Assembly (NCBI GenBank): GCA_036553725.1
Contig: DATBOO010000132.1
Coordinates: 1-9,040 of the forward strand
Direction of reading: 5' to 3'
Length of the DNA stretch: 9,040 bases
From: Bog-756 sp036553725
GTDB taxonomy: Bacteria > Actinomycetota > Acidimicrobiia > Acidimicrobiales > RAAP-2
Part shown: one piece after another, positions 1-8,179 of the stretch
Layout of the letters: each line of letters opens with the position of its first letter
Numbering within the stretch: the first letter of the stretch is position 1
Made by a program: the position numbers and the translations under genes
The notes under the pieces: generated by a model
The model's input: only the letters and a program-made list of their open reading frames with translations
Databases searched by the model: none
What the model was told of the DNA's origin: nothing

Positions 1-51
1 CCGGAACCGATCTGACGGCCGATCCGGGACCGGCTGCCGATCCGTGGACCA

Positions 52-1938
<1,887 letters not shown>

Positions 1939-2141
1939 CGGCCTCCTCGTTTCGAAATGTCCTTGTTGGCAGGTGGATTGACTCCATCTGCCAGGGAATC
2001 AGGGGTGGGGAGTTGCCAGTCTCGAGATCGACTCTCGCTTGCCACTCCCCCCGACGCCCAGTGGGAGCTGGTCGCGTCGGTAGGATGCGAACCAGGAGGT
2101 CCCGCCCACAAGCCCGAACGGGCAAGTTGTGGAAGCGAAGG
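1939..2141 (-). promoter_or_regulatory. Structured 5' leader of rho (about 200 nt)
   Basis: Between the promoter candidate and the rho ATG lie about 200 nt with no convincing ORF but clear folding potential. Near the 5' end, 2106-2132 forms CCACAA/TTGTGG plus GCCC/GGGC stems around a GTTC loop with a 3-nt bulge. Nearer the gene, 2007-2013 pairs with 2044-2050 (GGGGAGT/ACTCCCC) and encloses a second stem, 2023-2027 with 2033-2037 (CGAGA/TCTCG). In E. coli, rho is autoregulated through Rho-dependent termination in its leader; a similar role here is inference. The structures are read by eye and no folding energies were computed. Confidence 0.45.
1942..1947 (-). promoter_or_regulatory. Ribosome binding site of rho
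   Basis: The minus strand reads CGAGGAGGCCG directly before the ATG at 1938. The AGGAGG core lies only 3 nt from the start codon, but the overlapping GAGG further upstream gives a normal 7-nt spacing. It supports the chosen start. Confidence 0.7.
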
Positions 2142-2148
2142 TGCACCC

Positions 2149-2177
2149 ATACTACAGGGGGCGGGCCACTCCGGCAA
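2149..2177 (-). promoter_or_regulatory. Candidate promoter for rho (TTGCCG-17-TAGTAT)
   Basis: On the minus strand TTGCCG (2172-2177) is followed after exactly 17 nt by TAGTAT (2149-2154), which fits a housekeeping sigma promoter at 4/6 matches in each box. Transcription would begin near 2142. It sits immediately after the terminator-like hairpins behind thrC, as expected for a separate rho transcription unit. Confidence 0.45.
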
Positions 2178-2182
2178 CAACC

Positions 2183-2216
2183 CCCCCACCAACTGGGGGA
2201 TCGGCCCGCCGGGCCG
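2183..2216 (-). terminator. Two adjacent hairpins downstream of thrC (possible operon terminator)
   Basis: The first stem, CGGCCC/GGGCCG with a 3-nt loop, spans 2202-2216. The second, CCCCCA/TGGGGG with a GTTGG loop, spans 2183-2199 and on the minus strand is followed by GGTTGTTG. They start 37 nt after the thrC stop. There is no proper U-tract, so termination may be partial or Rho-dependent. Confidence 0.45.
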
Positions 2217-2253
2217 GTTCTCGCCCGCAAGTTCGAGGGGATGCCGGAGACCC

Positions 2254-3324
2254 CTACAACGACAGCTCGGCGACAACCGCTCCGAGGTCGGCGTCGACCA
2301 CCGTCGGAACGGAGATCTGACTGATGGCGATGTCCGGGTCCTTCAGGCCGTGACCGGTGAGCACACACACGACGGTGGCGTCGCGACCCAATCCGTCGGG
2401 CAGGCCAGTCTTCATCAGACCGGCCACCGATGCGGCCGACGCCGGTTCGCAGAAGACCGACTCCTCCGCGGCCAGGAACCGGTAAGCCGCCAGGATCTCC
2501 TCGTCGGTCACGGCGGTGATCCCGCCGCCGGACTCGGAGGCCGCCGAGGTGGCGCCGTACCAACCGGCCGGGTTGCCGATCCGGATGGCGGTGGCCACGG
2601 TCTCCGGGTGCTCGATGGGATGCCCTTCCACGATGGGGGCTGCTCCAGCGGCCTGGAAGCCCAGCATGCGCGGCAGCCGGGTGGACCGCCCCGCCTCTTT
2701 GAACTCGAGGTAGCCCTTCCAGTAGGCGCTGATGTTGCCCGCGTTCCCCACCGGGATGCAGTGCACGTCGGGCGCATCGCCCAATTGGTCGACGATCTCG
2801 AACGCCCCCGACTTCTGACCTTCGATCCGATAGGGGTTGACGGAATTGACCACGGTGACCGGTGCGCGCTCTGCCAGCTCGCGCACGATGCTCAACGACT
2901 GGTCGAAATTCCCCCTGACCTGGAGCACCCGGGCGCCGTGGATCAGCGCCTGCGCCAGCTTGCCCAAGGCGATGTGGCCTTCGGGGATCAGGACGGCACA
3001 GGTCAGGCCGGCCCGGGCCGCGAAGGCGGCCGCCGACGCCGAGGTGTTCCCGGTCGATGCACATACCACCGCTTTGGCGCCCTCCTCGGCCGCCTTGGAG
3101 ATGGCCACCGTCATCCCCCGGTCCTTGAAGGAACCGGTGGGATTGGCTCCTTCGACTTTCAACAGCACCCGGGCCCCGACTCGCGTCGACAGTCGGGGGG
3201 CCGGCAGCAGCGGCGTCCCCCCCTCGAGCAGCGTCACCACCGGTGTGCGCTCCGACACCGGGAGGAACTCCCGGTACTCCTCGATGACCCCGCGCCACCC
3301 GCGGTCACCCCTGGCGGTAGTCAT
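2254..3324 (-). CDS. thrC: Threonine synthase
   Basis: PLP enzyme that converts O-phosphohomoserine to threonine and phosphate, the last step of threonine synthesis; cytoplasmic. The 356-residue protein is a complete short-form, fold-type II enzyme. It shows the early EGGTPLLPA segment (34-42), the PLP-lysine motif NPTGSFKDRG (61-70, Lys67), STGNTSASAAA (90-100), the phosphate-binding loop GNAGN (193-197) and the C-terminal TGHGLKDP (323-330). The ATG overlaps the hom stop codon as ATGA, so the two are translationally coupled, and the gene is probably read from the argS-lysA-hom transcript. The downstream neighbour in most Actinobacteria would be thrB, which makes this enzyme's substrate; here the next gene is rho after 315 nt. 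Function is certain. Confidence 0.97.
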   Translation of the reverse strand: MTTARGDRGWRGVIEEYREFLPVSERTPVVTLLEGGTPLLPAPRLSTRVGARVLLKVEGANPTGSFKDRGMTVAISKAAEEGAKAVVCASTGNTSASAAAFAARAGLTCAVLIPEGHIALGKLAQALIHGARVLQVRGNFDQSLSIVRELAERAPVTVVNSVNPYRIEGQKSGAFEIVDQLGDAPDVHCIPVGNAGNISAYWKGYLEFKEAGRSTRLPRMLGFQAAGAAPIVEGHPIEHPETVATAIRIGNPAGWYGATSAASESGGGITAVTDEEILAAYRFLAAEESVFCEPASAASVAGLMKTGLPDGLGRDATVVCVLTGHGLKDPDIAISQISVPTVVDADLGAVVAELSL

Positions 3325-4631
3325 TCGCGATCACCCACGATGCGCATGACCCCTCCGATCTGCTCCACCGTGTCGATCGCCGCCAATTGACCGAGGGTTG
3401 ACTGCACATCTCCCTCGCGGGCCATATGGGTGACGAACAACAGGCGGGCCTCGCCGGCGTAGCCCTCCTGCTCCATCGAACGGATGGACACATTGTTGTC
3501 CCCGAAGACCTTGGTCACCGCGGCCAGCACGCCGGGCCGATCGGTGACATCGAGGCTCACGTAGTACTGGGACCGGAGGTCGTCCTCGGGCAGGAGCCTG
3601 GCCGGCTGGCGGTCCGGCGAGGGTGCGGTGGTCCCGGCCAGCCGGTTGCGCACGGCGTCGATCAGATCGCCGACCACCGCGCTGGCGGTAGGTCGGCCGC
3701 CCGCTCCCTGACCGTAGAGCATCAGCTCCCCGGCGGCCTCTCCTTCGATGAACACGGCATTGAAGGCATTGCGGACCCCGGCCAGCGGATGGGATTTCGG
3801 CACCATGGCCGGATGGACCCGGACCGACAGGGCGTCATCCCCGGCCCGCTCCACGACGGCCAGCGGCTTCACCGCGTATCCGAGCCGCTCGGCGAACTCC
3901 ACGTCCACCGCCCGGATGGCGGTGATCCCCTCACGCATCACATCGGCCCCGGCCACGTCGTAGCCGAAGGCCACCCCGGCCAGAATGGCCGCCTTGGCTG
4001 CCGCGTCGAATCCCTCCACGTCGGCGGTCGGGTCCCGTTCGGCCAATCCGAGTGCCTGGGCCTCGGCCAGCACGTCCGCATAGTCGGCACCCTGCTCGCC
4101 CATCTTGGTCAGGATGAAGTTGGTGGTCCCGTTCACGATCCCCATCACCCGGTGGATCCGTTCCCCGGTCAGGGATTCGCGCAGAGCGCGGACCAGGGGT
4201 ATGGCTCCGGCCACCGCCGCCTCATACAGGAGGTCGGCGCCGTGCTCCTTGGCCATGGTTCGGAGCGCGACGCCCTCGGGGGAGGCCAGCAGGGCCTTGT
4301 TGGCCGTGACCACCGGCTTCCCCAGCTGCAAGGCGGTCCGCACCAACTCCTCCGTCGGCTCCATGCCCCCGATGAGCTCCACCACCACATCGATCGACGG
4401 GTCAGCCACCAACCCGGCCGGGTCAGCGGTGAGCAGTTCCCGCGGGATATGGGGGGCACGGGACCGGGTCAGGTCGCTGACGGCGATGCCGCCGATCTCG
4501 AGGCTGGCCCCGCTCTGGACGGCCAGGGCGGCGGCCCGGTCCTGGAGGATGCCGACGAGTGCCGAGCCCACGGTCCCGCACCCGAGCACGGCGAGGCGCA
4601 CCACACGATCAGACGGGGACGCCGAGGTCAC
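3321..4631 (-). CDS. hom: Homoserine dehydrogenase with C-terminal ACT domain
   Basis: Reduces aspartate-4-semialdehyde to homoserine with NAD(P)H, the branch point from lysine towards threonine and methionine; cytoplasmic. The 436-residue protein has a Rossmann fold with GCGTVG (17-22), VELIGGMEP (84-92), ANKALLA (110-116), the catalytic-domain segment NGTTNFIL (168-175) and the family signature around ADVEGFDAAAK (203-213, Lys213 being the likely catalytic lysine). An ACT domain follows (about 356-430, YYVSLDVTDRPGVLA). ACT domains in this family normally mediate feedback control by threonine; that is inferred here. The start is GTG, with no clear Shine-Dalgarno; Val10 or Val11 could be alternatives, but the first 10 residues are not diagnostic. 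It lies 47 nt after lysA and overlaps thrC by 4 nt. Confidence 0.97.
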   Translation of the reverse strand: MTSASPSDRVVRLAVLGCGTVGSALVGILQDRAAALAVQSGASLEIGGIAVSDLTRSRAPHIPRELLTADPAGLVADPSIDVVVELIGGMEPTEELVRTALQLGKPVVTANKALLASPEGVALRTMAKEHGADLLYEAAVAGAIPLVRALRESLTGERIHRVMGIVNGTTNFILTKMGEQGADYADVLAEAQALGLAERDPTADVEGFDAAAKAAILAGVAFGYDVAGADVMREGITAIRAVDVEFAERLGYAVKPLAVVERAGDDALSVRVHPAMVPKSHPLAGVRNAFNAVFIEGEAAGELMLYGQGAGGRPTASAVVGDLIDAVRNRLAGTTAPSPDRQPARLLPEDDLRSQYYVSLDVTDRPGVLAAVTKVFGDNNVSIRSMEQEGYAGEARLLFVTHMAREGDVQSTLGQLAAIDTVEQIGGVMRIVGDRE

Positions 4632-4678
4632 CCGGCAACGCTAGCGCCTGGCCGGAGGGGGGATGAGGCTCCCGGCGC

Positions 4679-6058
4679 TCACTGATCGAGACGGACCAGA
4701 TCGTCGAATGTCTCCCGCCGCACGACGGTCCGAGCCTCGCCATCGGCCACGAACACCACCGCCGGCCGCGGGACCTTGTTGTAGTTGGAGGCCATCGAGT
4801 GCCCGTACGCGCCGGTCACCGGCGTGGCCAAGACGTCACCGACCGCCAGGTCCGAAGGGACGTACCCCTCCGACACCACGACGTCGCCGGTCTCGCAGTG
4901 CTTGCCCACCACCCGGACCGGGACCGGGCGGGCCGCGCTCGCCTCGCGGGGGAGGAACGCCTCATAGCCGCTGCCGTAGAGCACGGGACGGGGATTGTCA
5001 CTCATCCCGCCGTCCACAGAGACGTAGGTGCGGTGGCCGGCAACCTCCTTGACCGTCCCCACCCGGTAGAGGGTCACGCCCGCCGATGCCACGATCGCCC
5101 TCCCCGGCTCGGCGGTGACCCGGACCGAGTCCCCGATGCCCGCGTTGCGGCACGCCTTGCGGACCGACGACGCCCACTGGGCCATGGGGGGCGCCTCCTC
5201 GCCGTTCACGTAGGCCACTCCGAGGCCGCCTCCGACCACCAGCTCGGGGAGCCCGAGCGGTGCAAAGAACCCCGCCAGCAGATCGACGGCCTGGGCGAAC
5301 GGCGCCAACGCGAAGACCTGGCTGCCAAGGTGGGCGTGGATCCCCACGAACTCGACGATCCCCTGACGATCGAGGCCGGACAGCCGCTCGATGGCGAGGG
5401 CGGCCGCTCCCGACGCCAGCCCGAACCCGAATTTGGAGTCGTCCTGGCCGGTGCGGACGAACTCGTGGGTGTGCACCTCGACCCCGGGGGTGATCCGGGC
5501 CAGCACCTTGGGCCGGGGTGCGACCGCCGGCCCGTCCGAGGACGCGGAAGGAGACTGCTCGAAGTGCAAGGGATCCGCCAGCAGCCGCTCGATTCGGTCG
5601 ATCTCGTCGAACGAATCGACCACGATCCGGCCGACCCGGACGGCCAGGGCGGCCGCCAGCTCTTCTTCCGACTTGTTGTTCCCGTGGAGCACCAGGCGCT
5701 CAGCCGGGACGCCGGCCAGGAGCGCAACGTGGAGCTCGCCACCGGTGGATACGTCGAGGCACAGGTCTTCCTCGTGGGCCAGGCGGGCCATGGCTACGCA
5801 CAGGAAGGCCTTGGTGGCGTAGGCCACCCCGTCGCCCCACGCCTCCACCGCCTCGCGGCATTTGGCCCGCAGGTGGGCCTCGTCGTAGACGAACAGCGGT
5901 GTCCCGAACCGCTCGGCCAGCCCGACCAGGTCGACCCCGCCGACGCGCAGCCGATCCGACCGGTCGACCTCGGCGGTCAGCGGGAGCAGATAGGGGGAGA
6001 CCGGTGCGGTCGGATCGCCCACCGGCGGCGAAGTCGGGCCTGCCGTCGAGTCGGTCAC
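4679..6058 (-). CDS. lysA: Diaminopimelate decarboxylase
   Basis: PLP enzyme that decarboxylates meso-diaminopimelate to L-lysine, the last step of the pathway; cytoplasmic. I place the start at GTG 6056-6058 because it overlaps the argS stop (GTGA), has GGAGG at 6063-6067, and gives 459 residues; the frame stays open 25 codons further upstream, but only inside argS. Seen in order: the PLP lysine in YATKAFLC (80-87, Lys83), the barrel motif HAHLGSQ (241-247), the Gly-rich phosphate loop VGGGLG (275-280), EPGR (317-320), the active-site CETGD (388-392) and GAYGHSMASNYN (416-427). The first 40 residues and a Ser/Pro-rich stretch at about 168-183 look like lineage-specific low-complexity additions. 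It is coupled to argS, as in Corynebacterium, where argS-lysA expression is known to respond to arginine and lysine. Confidence 0.96.
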   Translation of the reverse strand: MTDSTAGPTSPPVGDPTAPVSPYLLPLTAEVDRSDRLRVGGVDLVGLAERFGTPLFVYDEAHLRAKCREAVEAWGDGVAYATKAFLCVAMARLAHEEDLCLDVSTGGELHVALLAGVPAERLVLHGNNKSEEELAAALAVRVGRIVVDSFDEIDRIERLLADPLHFEQSPSASSDGPAVAPRPKVLARITPGVEVHTHEFVRTGQDDSKFGFGLASGAAALAIERLSGLDRQGIVEFVGIHAHLGSQVFALAPFAQAVDLLAGFFAPLGLPELVVGGGLGVAYVNGEEAPPMAQWASSVRKACRNAGIGDSVRVTAEPGRAIVASAGVTLYRVGTVKEVAGHRTYVSVDGGMSDNPRPVLYGSGYEAFLPREASAARPVPVRVVGKHCETGDVVVSEGYVPSDLAVGDVLATPVTGAYGHSMASNYNKVPRPAVVFVADGEARTVVRRETFDDLVRLDQ

Positions 6059-7695
6059 ATCGCCTCCGGTGCCGACACGCCGAGCAGCCCGAGGCCGATG
6101 GCCAGGCCGATCCGGGAGGCCTCGACCAGCCACAGCCGGGCCTGGGACAGGGCCGGGTCCACGTCGGCGGCCAGGATGGGGCAGTCGTGGTAGAAGCCGT
6201 GGAAGCCGGCGGCCAGGCGCCGGACCCAGGCGGTGACCTTCGTCGGGGCGCGGTCGACGGCGGCTTCCGCCACCACTTCGGGAAGCTCTTCGAGACAGCG
6301 GATCAACTCGAGCTCGCGTTCATGGGTGAGGACGGACAGGTCGACCTCGGACAGGGGCGCCCGCACCACGCCGCGCTCGACGGCCTTGCGGCCGACCCCG
6401 CCGATCCGGGCGCTGGCCATCTGCACGTAGAACACGGGGTTCTCCACCGACTGTTCCCTCACCTTGGCCAGATCGAAGGTGCTGGACTGGTCGAGTGATG
6501 TCATCAGGCTGAGTATCCGGGTCGCATCGGGCCCGATGTCCGCCACCAGTTCGTCGAGCGGGATGGCGTTGCCCGCCCGCTTCCCCATCTTCACCGGTTC
6601 GTCGCCGTCCAGCAACGAGACCATCTGGCCCAGCTTCACCTCGAGCCGTCCGGGGTCGATACCCAGCGCCTCGACGCCGGCCATCAGGCTGGCCACCTGG
6701 CCGTGGTGGTCGGCGCCGAACACGTCGATGACCCGGTCGAACCCCCGGACCAAGAACTTGTCACGGTGGTAGGCGAGGTCGCCGGCCAGGTAGGTGGCGT
6801 CACCGTCGGACTTGCGCAGAACCCGGTCACGGGTATCGCCGAGCTCGGAGGCGCGGAACCAGGTGGCCCCGTCCTGCTCGAAGACCAGTCCCCTGTCGGC
6901 CAGGAGGGCGATGGTCTCGTCGACGGCGCCGCTTTCCTCAACGGAAGCCTGGCTGTACCACTCGTCGAACACGATGCCCACCGAGGCCAGGGTGTCCCGG
7001 ATGTGGTCGAGAATTCTCCCTGCCGCCCACCGCCCGACGGCGGTGACGTCGTCGGGCCCGCTATAGACAGCGGCGAGCTCCGTGACGTACTGGCCCTGGT
7101 AGCCGCCTTCGGGCACCTCCCTGCCATGGTGGCGGGCCAACACGCTCTCGCCCAGTGTCCTGATCTGCCCACCGGTGTCGTTGACGTAGTACTCGCGGCT
7201 CACCTGATGGCCGGAGCGGGCCAGCACCCGGGCCAGGGCGTCGCCGTAGCTCCCCCACCAGCCGTTGCCGACATGGATCGGGCCGGTCGGGTTGGCAGAG
7301 ATGAACTCGACCTGGACCCGTTCGCCGTGGCCGACGTCGGGCCGGGCGTAGTCCTCCTCCCCTTCGGCCAGGAGCTCGGCCAGGGCGTCGTGCAGCCAGC
7401 CGTTGTCGAGGCGGAAGTTGATGAACCCGGGCCCGGCGATCTCGACGGAGTCGGTGTGCGGTGGCGGGTCGGCGGTGAGCGCCGCAACCAGGGCGGTGGC
7501 CAGGCCCCGGGGGTTGGTGCCGGCCTGCTTGGCGGTGACCAGGGCGATGTTGGTCGACCAGTCGCCGTGCTCCCGGCGGGCAGGACGCTCGAGGTGAACC
7601 GAGGCGGGGTCGGCCGCCAGGGCGAGGCCGTCCCGCTCGGCCACCGTGTCCACGGCGCGGCTCACGGCCTGGGCGAGCTGGTCGCGGGTCGACAT
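6055..7695 (-). CDS. argS: Arginyl-tRNA synthetase
   Basis: Class I synthetase that charges tRNA-Arg; cytoplasmic. The 546-residue protein has the N-terminal ArgRS-specific domain (about 5-95, ending AGPGFINF), the catalytic core opening with FISANPTGPIHVGNG (131-145, where HVGN replaces HIGH), YYVNDTGGQI (169-178), GADHHGQVASL (327-337), a KMSKS-type loop reading KMGKRAGN (369-376), and the all-helical DALR anticodon-binding domain (about 420-546, beginning ENPVFYVQMASARI and ending LGLLGVSAP). The start is ATG 7693-7695 (MSTRDQ). An ATG 13 codons earlier would add only an Arg/Pro-rich stretch. No Shine-Dalgarno is present, but a -10-like TATCCT ends 7 nt before the ATG, which suggests a leaderless message. 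It is first in the operon with lysA, and its tRNA substrate gene lies divergently just upstream. Confidence 0.97.
   Translation of the reverse strand: MSTRDQLAQAVSRAVDTVAERDGLALAADPASVHLERPARREHGDWSTNIALVTAKQAGTNPRGLATALVAALTADPPPHTDSVEIAGPGFINFRLDNGWLHDALAELLAEGEEDYARPDVGHGERVQVEFISANPTGPIHVGNGWWGSYGDALARVLARSGHQVSREYYVNDTGGQIRTLGESVLARHHGREVPEGGYQGQYVTELAAVYSGPDDVTAVGRWAAGRILDHIRDTLASVGIVFDEWYSQASVEESGAVDETIALLADRGLVFEQDGATWFRASELGDTRDRVLRKSDGDATYLAGDLAYHRDKFLVRGFDRVIDVFGADHHGQVASLMAGVEALGIDPGRLEVKLGQMVSLLDGDEPVKMGKRAGNAIPLDELVADIGPDATRILSLMTSLDQSSTFDLAKVREQSVENPVFYVQMASARIGGVGRKAVERGVVRAPLSEVDLSVLTHERELELIRCLEELPEVVAEAAVDRAPTKVTAWVRRLAAGFHGFYHDCPILAADVDPALSQARLWLVEASRIGLAIGLGLLGVSAPEAM
6063..6067 (-). 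promoter_or_regulatory. Shine-Dalgarno of lysA inside the argS 3' end
   Basis: GGAGG on the minus strand lies 4 nt before the GTG at 6058, within the last codons of argS. It decides the lysA start in favour of GTG over the longer in-frame ATG at 6133. Confidence 0.7.
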
Positions 7696-7702
7696 TGGAG
7701 CG

Positions 7703-7708
7703 AGGATA
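7703..7708 (-). promoter_or_regulatory. Candidate -10 box of argS (leaderless start)
   Basis: TATCCT on the minus strand is separated by 7 nt (CGCTCCA) from the argS ATG, so transcription would begin at or beside the A of the start codon. TANNNT at this distance is the usual sign of a leaderless actinobacterial transcript. No good -35 is visible at 16-19 nt. Confidence 0.5.
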
Positions 7709-7763
7709 CGTCGTCGCCGGGGCCGGACCGGCAAGGTCGGGGTCGGTCGCCGTCCTGCGGCAC

Positions 7764-7769
7764 TACAGT
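7764..7769 (+). promoter_or_regulatory. Possible -10 box of the tRNA-Arg gene
   Basis: TACAGT fits TANNNT and lies 55 nt before the tRNA 5' end, leaving room for a processed leader. No convincing -35 precedes it. Weak evidence. Confidence 0.25.
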
Positions 7770-7788
7770 TGGCGGTTCGGCGCGGGAA

Positions 7789-7804
7789 GGCCGGTCCACC
7801 GGCC
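7789..7804. repeat. Inverted repeat GGCCGGT-CC-ACCGGCC between argS and tRNA-Arg
   Basis: Perfect 7-bp arms with a 2-nt centre, 20 nt upstream of the tRNA. A related palindrome, GCCGG-A-CCGGC, lies at 7722-7732 on the argS side. They could be an operator in the divergent region or a hairpin in the tRNA leader. GC-rich sequence yields such palindromes by chance, so function is uncertain. Confidence 0.4.
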
Positions 7805-7824
7805 GGGACCGCTGCCCGTCACCC

Positions 7825-7899
7825 GCCCTCGTAGCTCAGCGGATAGAGCATCGGCCTCCGGAGCCGTGTGCGCAGGTTCGAGTCCTGCCGAGGGCGCCA
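7825..7899 (+). tRNA. tRNA-Arg (anticodon CCG, reads CGG)
   Basis: Complete cloverleaf. The acceptor stem is GCCCTCG/CGAGGGC (7825-7831, 7889-7895), the D arm GCTC/GAGC with loop AGCGGATA, the anticodon loop CTCCGGA with CCG at 7858-7860, and the T arm GCAGG-TTCGAGT-CCTGC. The discriminator is G7896 and CCA is encoded at 7897-7899. A20 in the D loop and C35 of the anticodon are the known arginine identity elements of bacterial tRNA-Arg. The 27-43 pair closing the anticodon stem is a U-U mismatch (7851 and 7867). It is divergent from argS, whose product charges it. Confidence 0.97.
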
Positions 7900-7910
7900 C
7901 TGCCGAGGGC
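7885..7910 (+). repeat. 11-bp direct repeat of the tRNA 3' end
   Basis: CTGCCGAGGGC occurs in the tRNA T-stem/acceptor end (7885-7895) and again 4 nt later (7900-7910). Copies of a tRNA 3' end can mark integration sites, but these are only 15 bp apart with no integrase in the window, so a small duplication or chance is as likely. Confidence 0.6.
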
Positions 7911-7999
7911 CAAGGGAGAGAGGGAGACAGACACGCGAGCGACCCCAAAACCGACGCGCGGGCGGGCCGGCGCCGGGGACGGCGGGGGACCACCTGAAT

Positions 8000-8026
8000 G
8001 GGGACGGAGGGGCAGGGCGGAGGGGG
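8000..8026 (+). other. Putative G-quadruplex motif
   Basis: Four G-runs, GGGG (8000-8003), GGGG (8009-8012), GGG (8015-8017) and GGGGG (8022-8026), have loops of 5, 2 and 4 nt, which satisfies the canonical G3+N1-7 rule. It lies in non-coding DNA 101 nt beyond the tRNA on the same strand. Formation in vivo is not shown by sequence. Confidence 0.6.
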
Positions 8027-8032
8027 CCTTGG

Positions 8033-8060
8033 CCGGCGGGTGCTAGGGCACCATTGCCGG
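8033..8060. terminator. Two-part hairpin after the G-rich tract (possible terminator)
   Basis: The outer stem CCGGC/GCCGG (8033-8037, 8056-8060) encloses the inner stem GGTGC/GCACC (8039-8043, 8048-8052) with loop TAGG. No U-tract follows on either strand. It could end tRNA read-through or belong to a structured RNA. Confidence 0.3.
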
Positions 8061-8151
8061 ACTCCCTGGCGAACACAAGCCCCAGCCGAGAGGGACAGAT
8101 AACGGATGGCGAAGGGCGTCCTGCCCCGGAGAACGAACCCTCGCTGCTGGT

Positions 8152-8174
8152 GATCTCCCTACACGGGGGAGGTC
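8152..8174 (-). terminator. Hairpin just after the small hypothetical gene
   Basis: An 8-bp stem (8152-8159 with 8167-8174, including one T-G wobble when read on the plus strand) has a 7-nt loop and begins 5 nt beyond the stop codon of the gene ending at 8180. The position fits a terminator, but there is no U-tail. Confidence 0.45.
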
Positions 8175-8179
8175 GCTCT

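Larger units (their letters stand above)
7900..8179. other. Non-coding tract downstream of tRNA-Arg
   Basis: No ORF here looks like a real gene. Minus-strand frames crossing the tRNA give peptides resembling the well-known false proteins antisense to tRNAs (for example RQDSNLRTRLRRPMLYPLSYEG). The tract holds a perfect palindrome CCGGCGCCGG (7967-7976), a G-quadruplex motif, a two-part hairpin and a terminator-like hairpin, described separately. Confidence 0.6.

Noticed and set aside
1..51. Repeats GCCGATCCG (18-26, 36-44) downstream of rho as a terminator
   Set aside because: They are direct, not inverted, repeats. No stable hairpin with a U-tract is visible, and the window ends too soon to judge.
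6059..6133. 25-codon N-terminal extension of lysA to an ATG at 6133
   Set aside because: It lies wholly inside argS and is Arg/Gly/Pro-rich; the GTG at 6058 has a good SD and the usual 4-nt overlap.
7696..7734. 13-codon N-terminal extension of argS
   Set aside because: It is Arg/Pro-rich and unlike ArgRS; the MSTRDQ start fits the family and the -10 position.
7763..8076. Minus-strand frames across the tRNA
   Set aside because: Peptides of the RRPMLYPLSYEG type are classic false ORFs antisense to tRNA-Arg.
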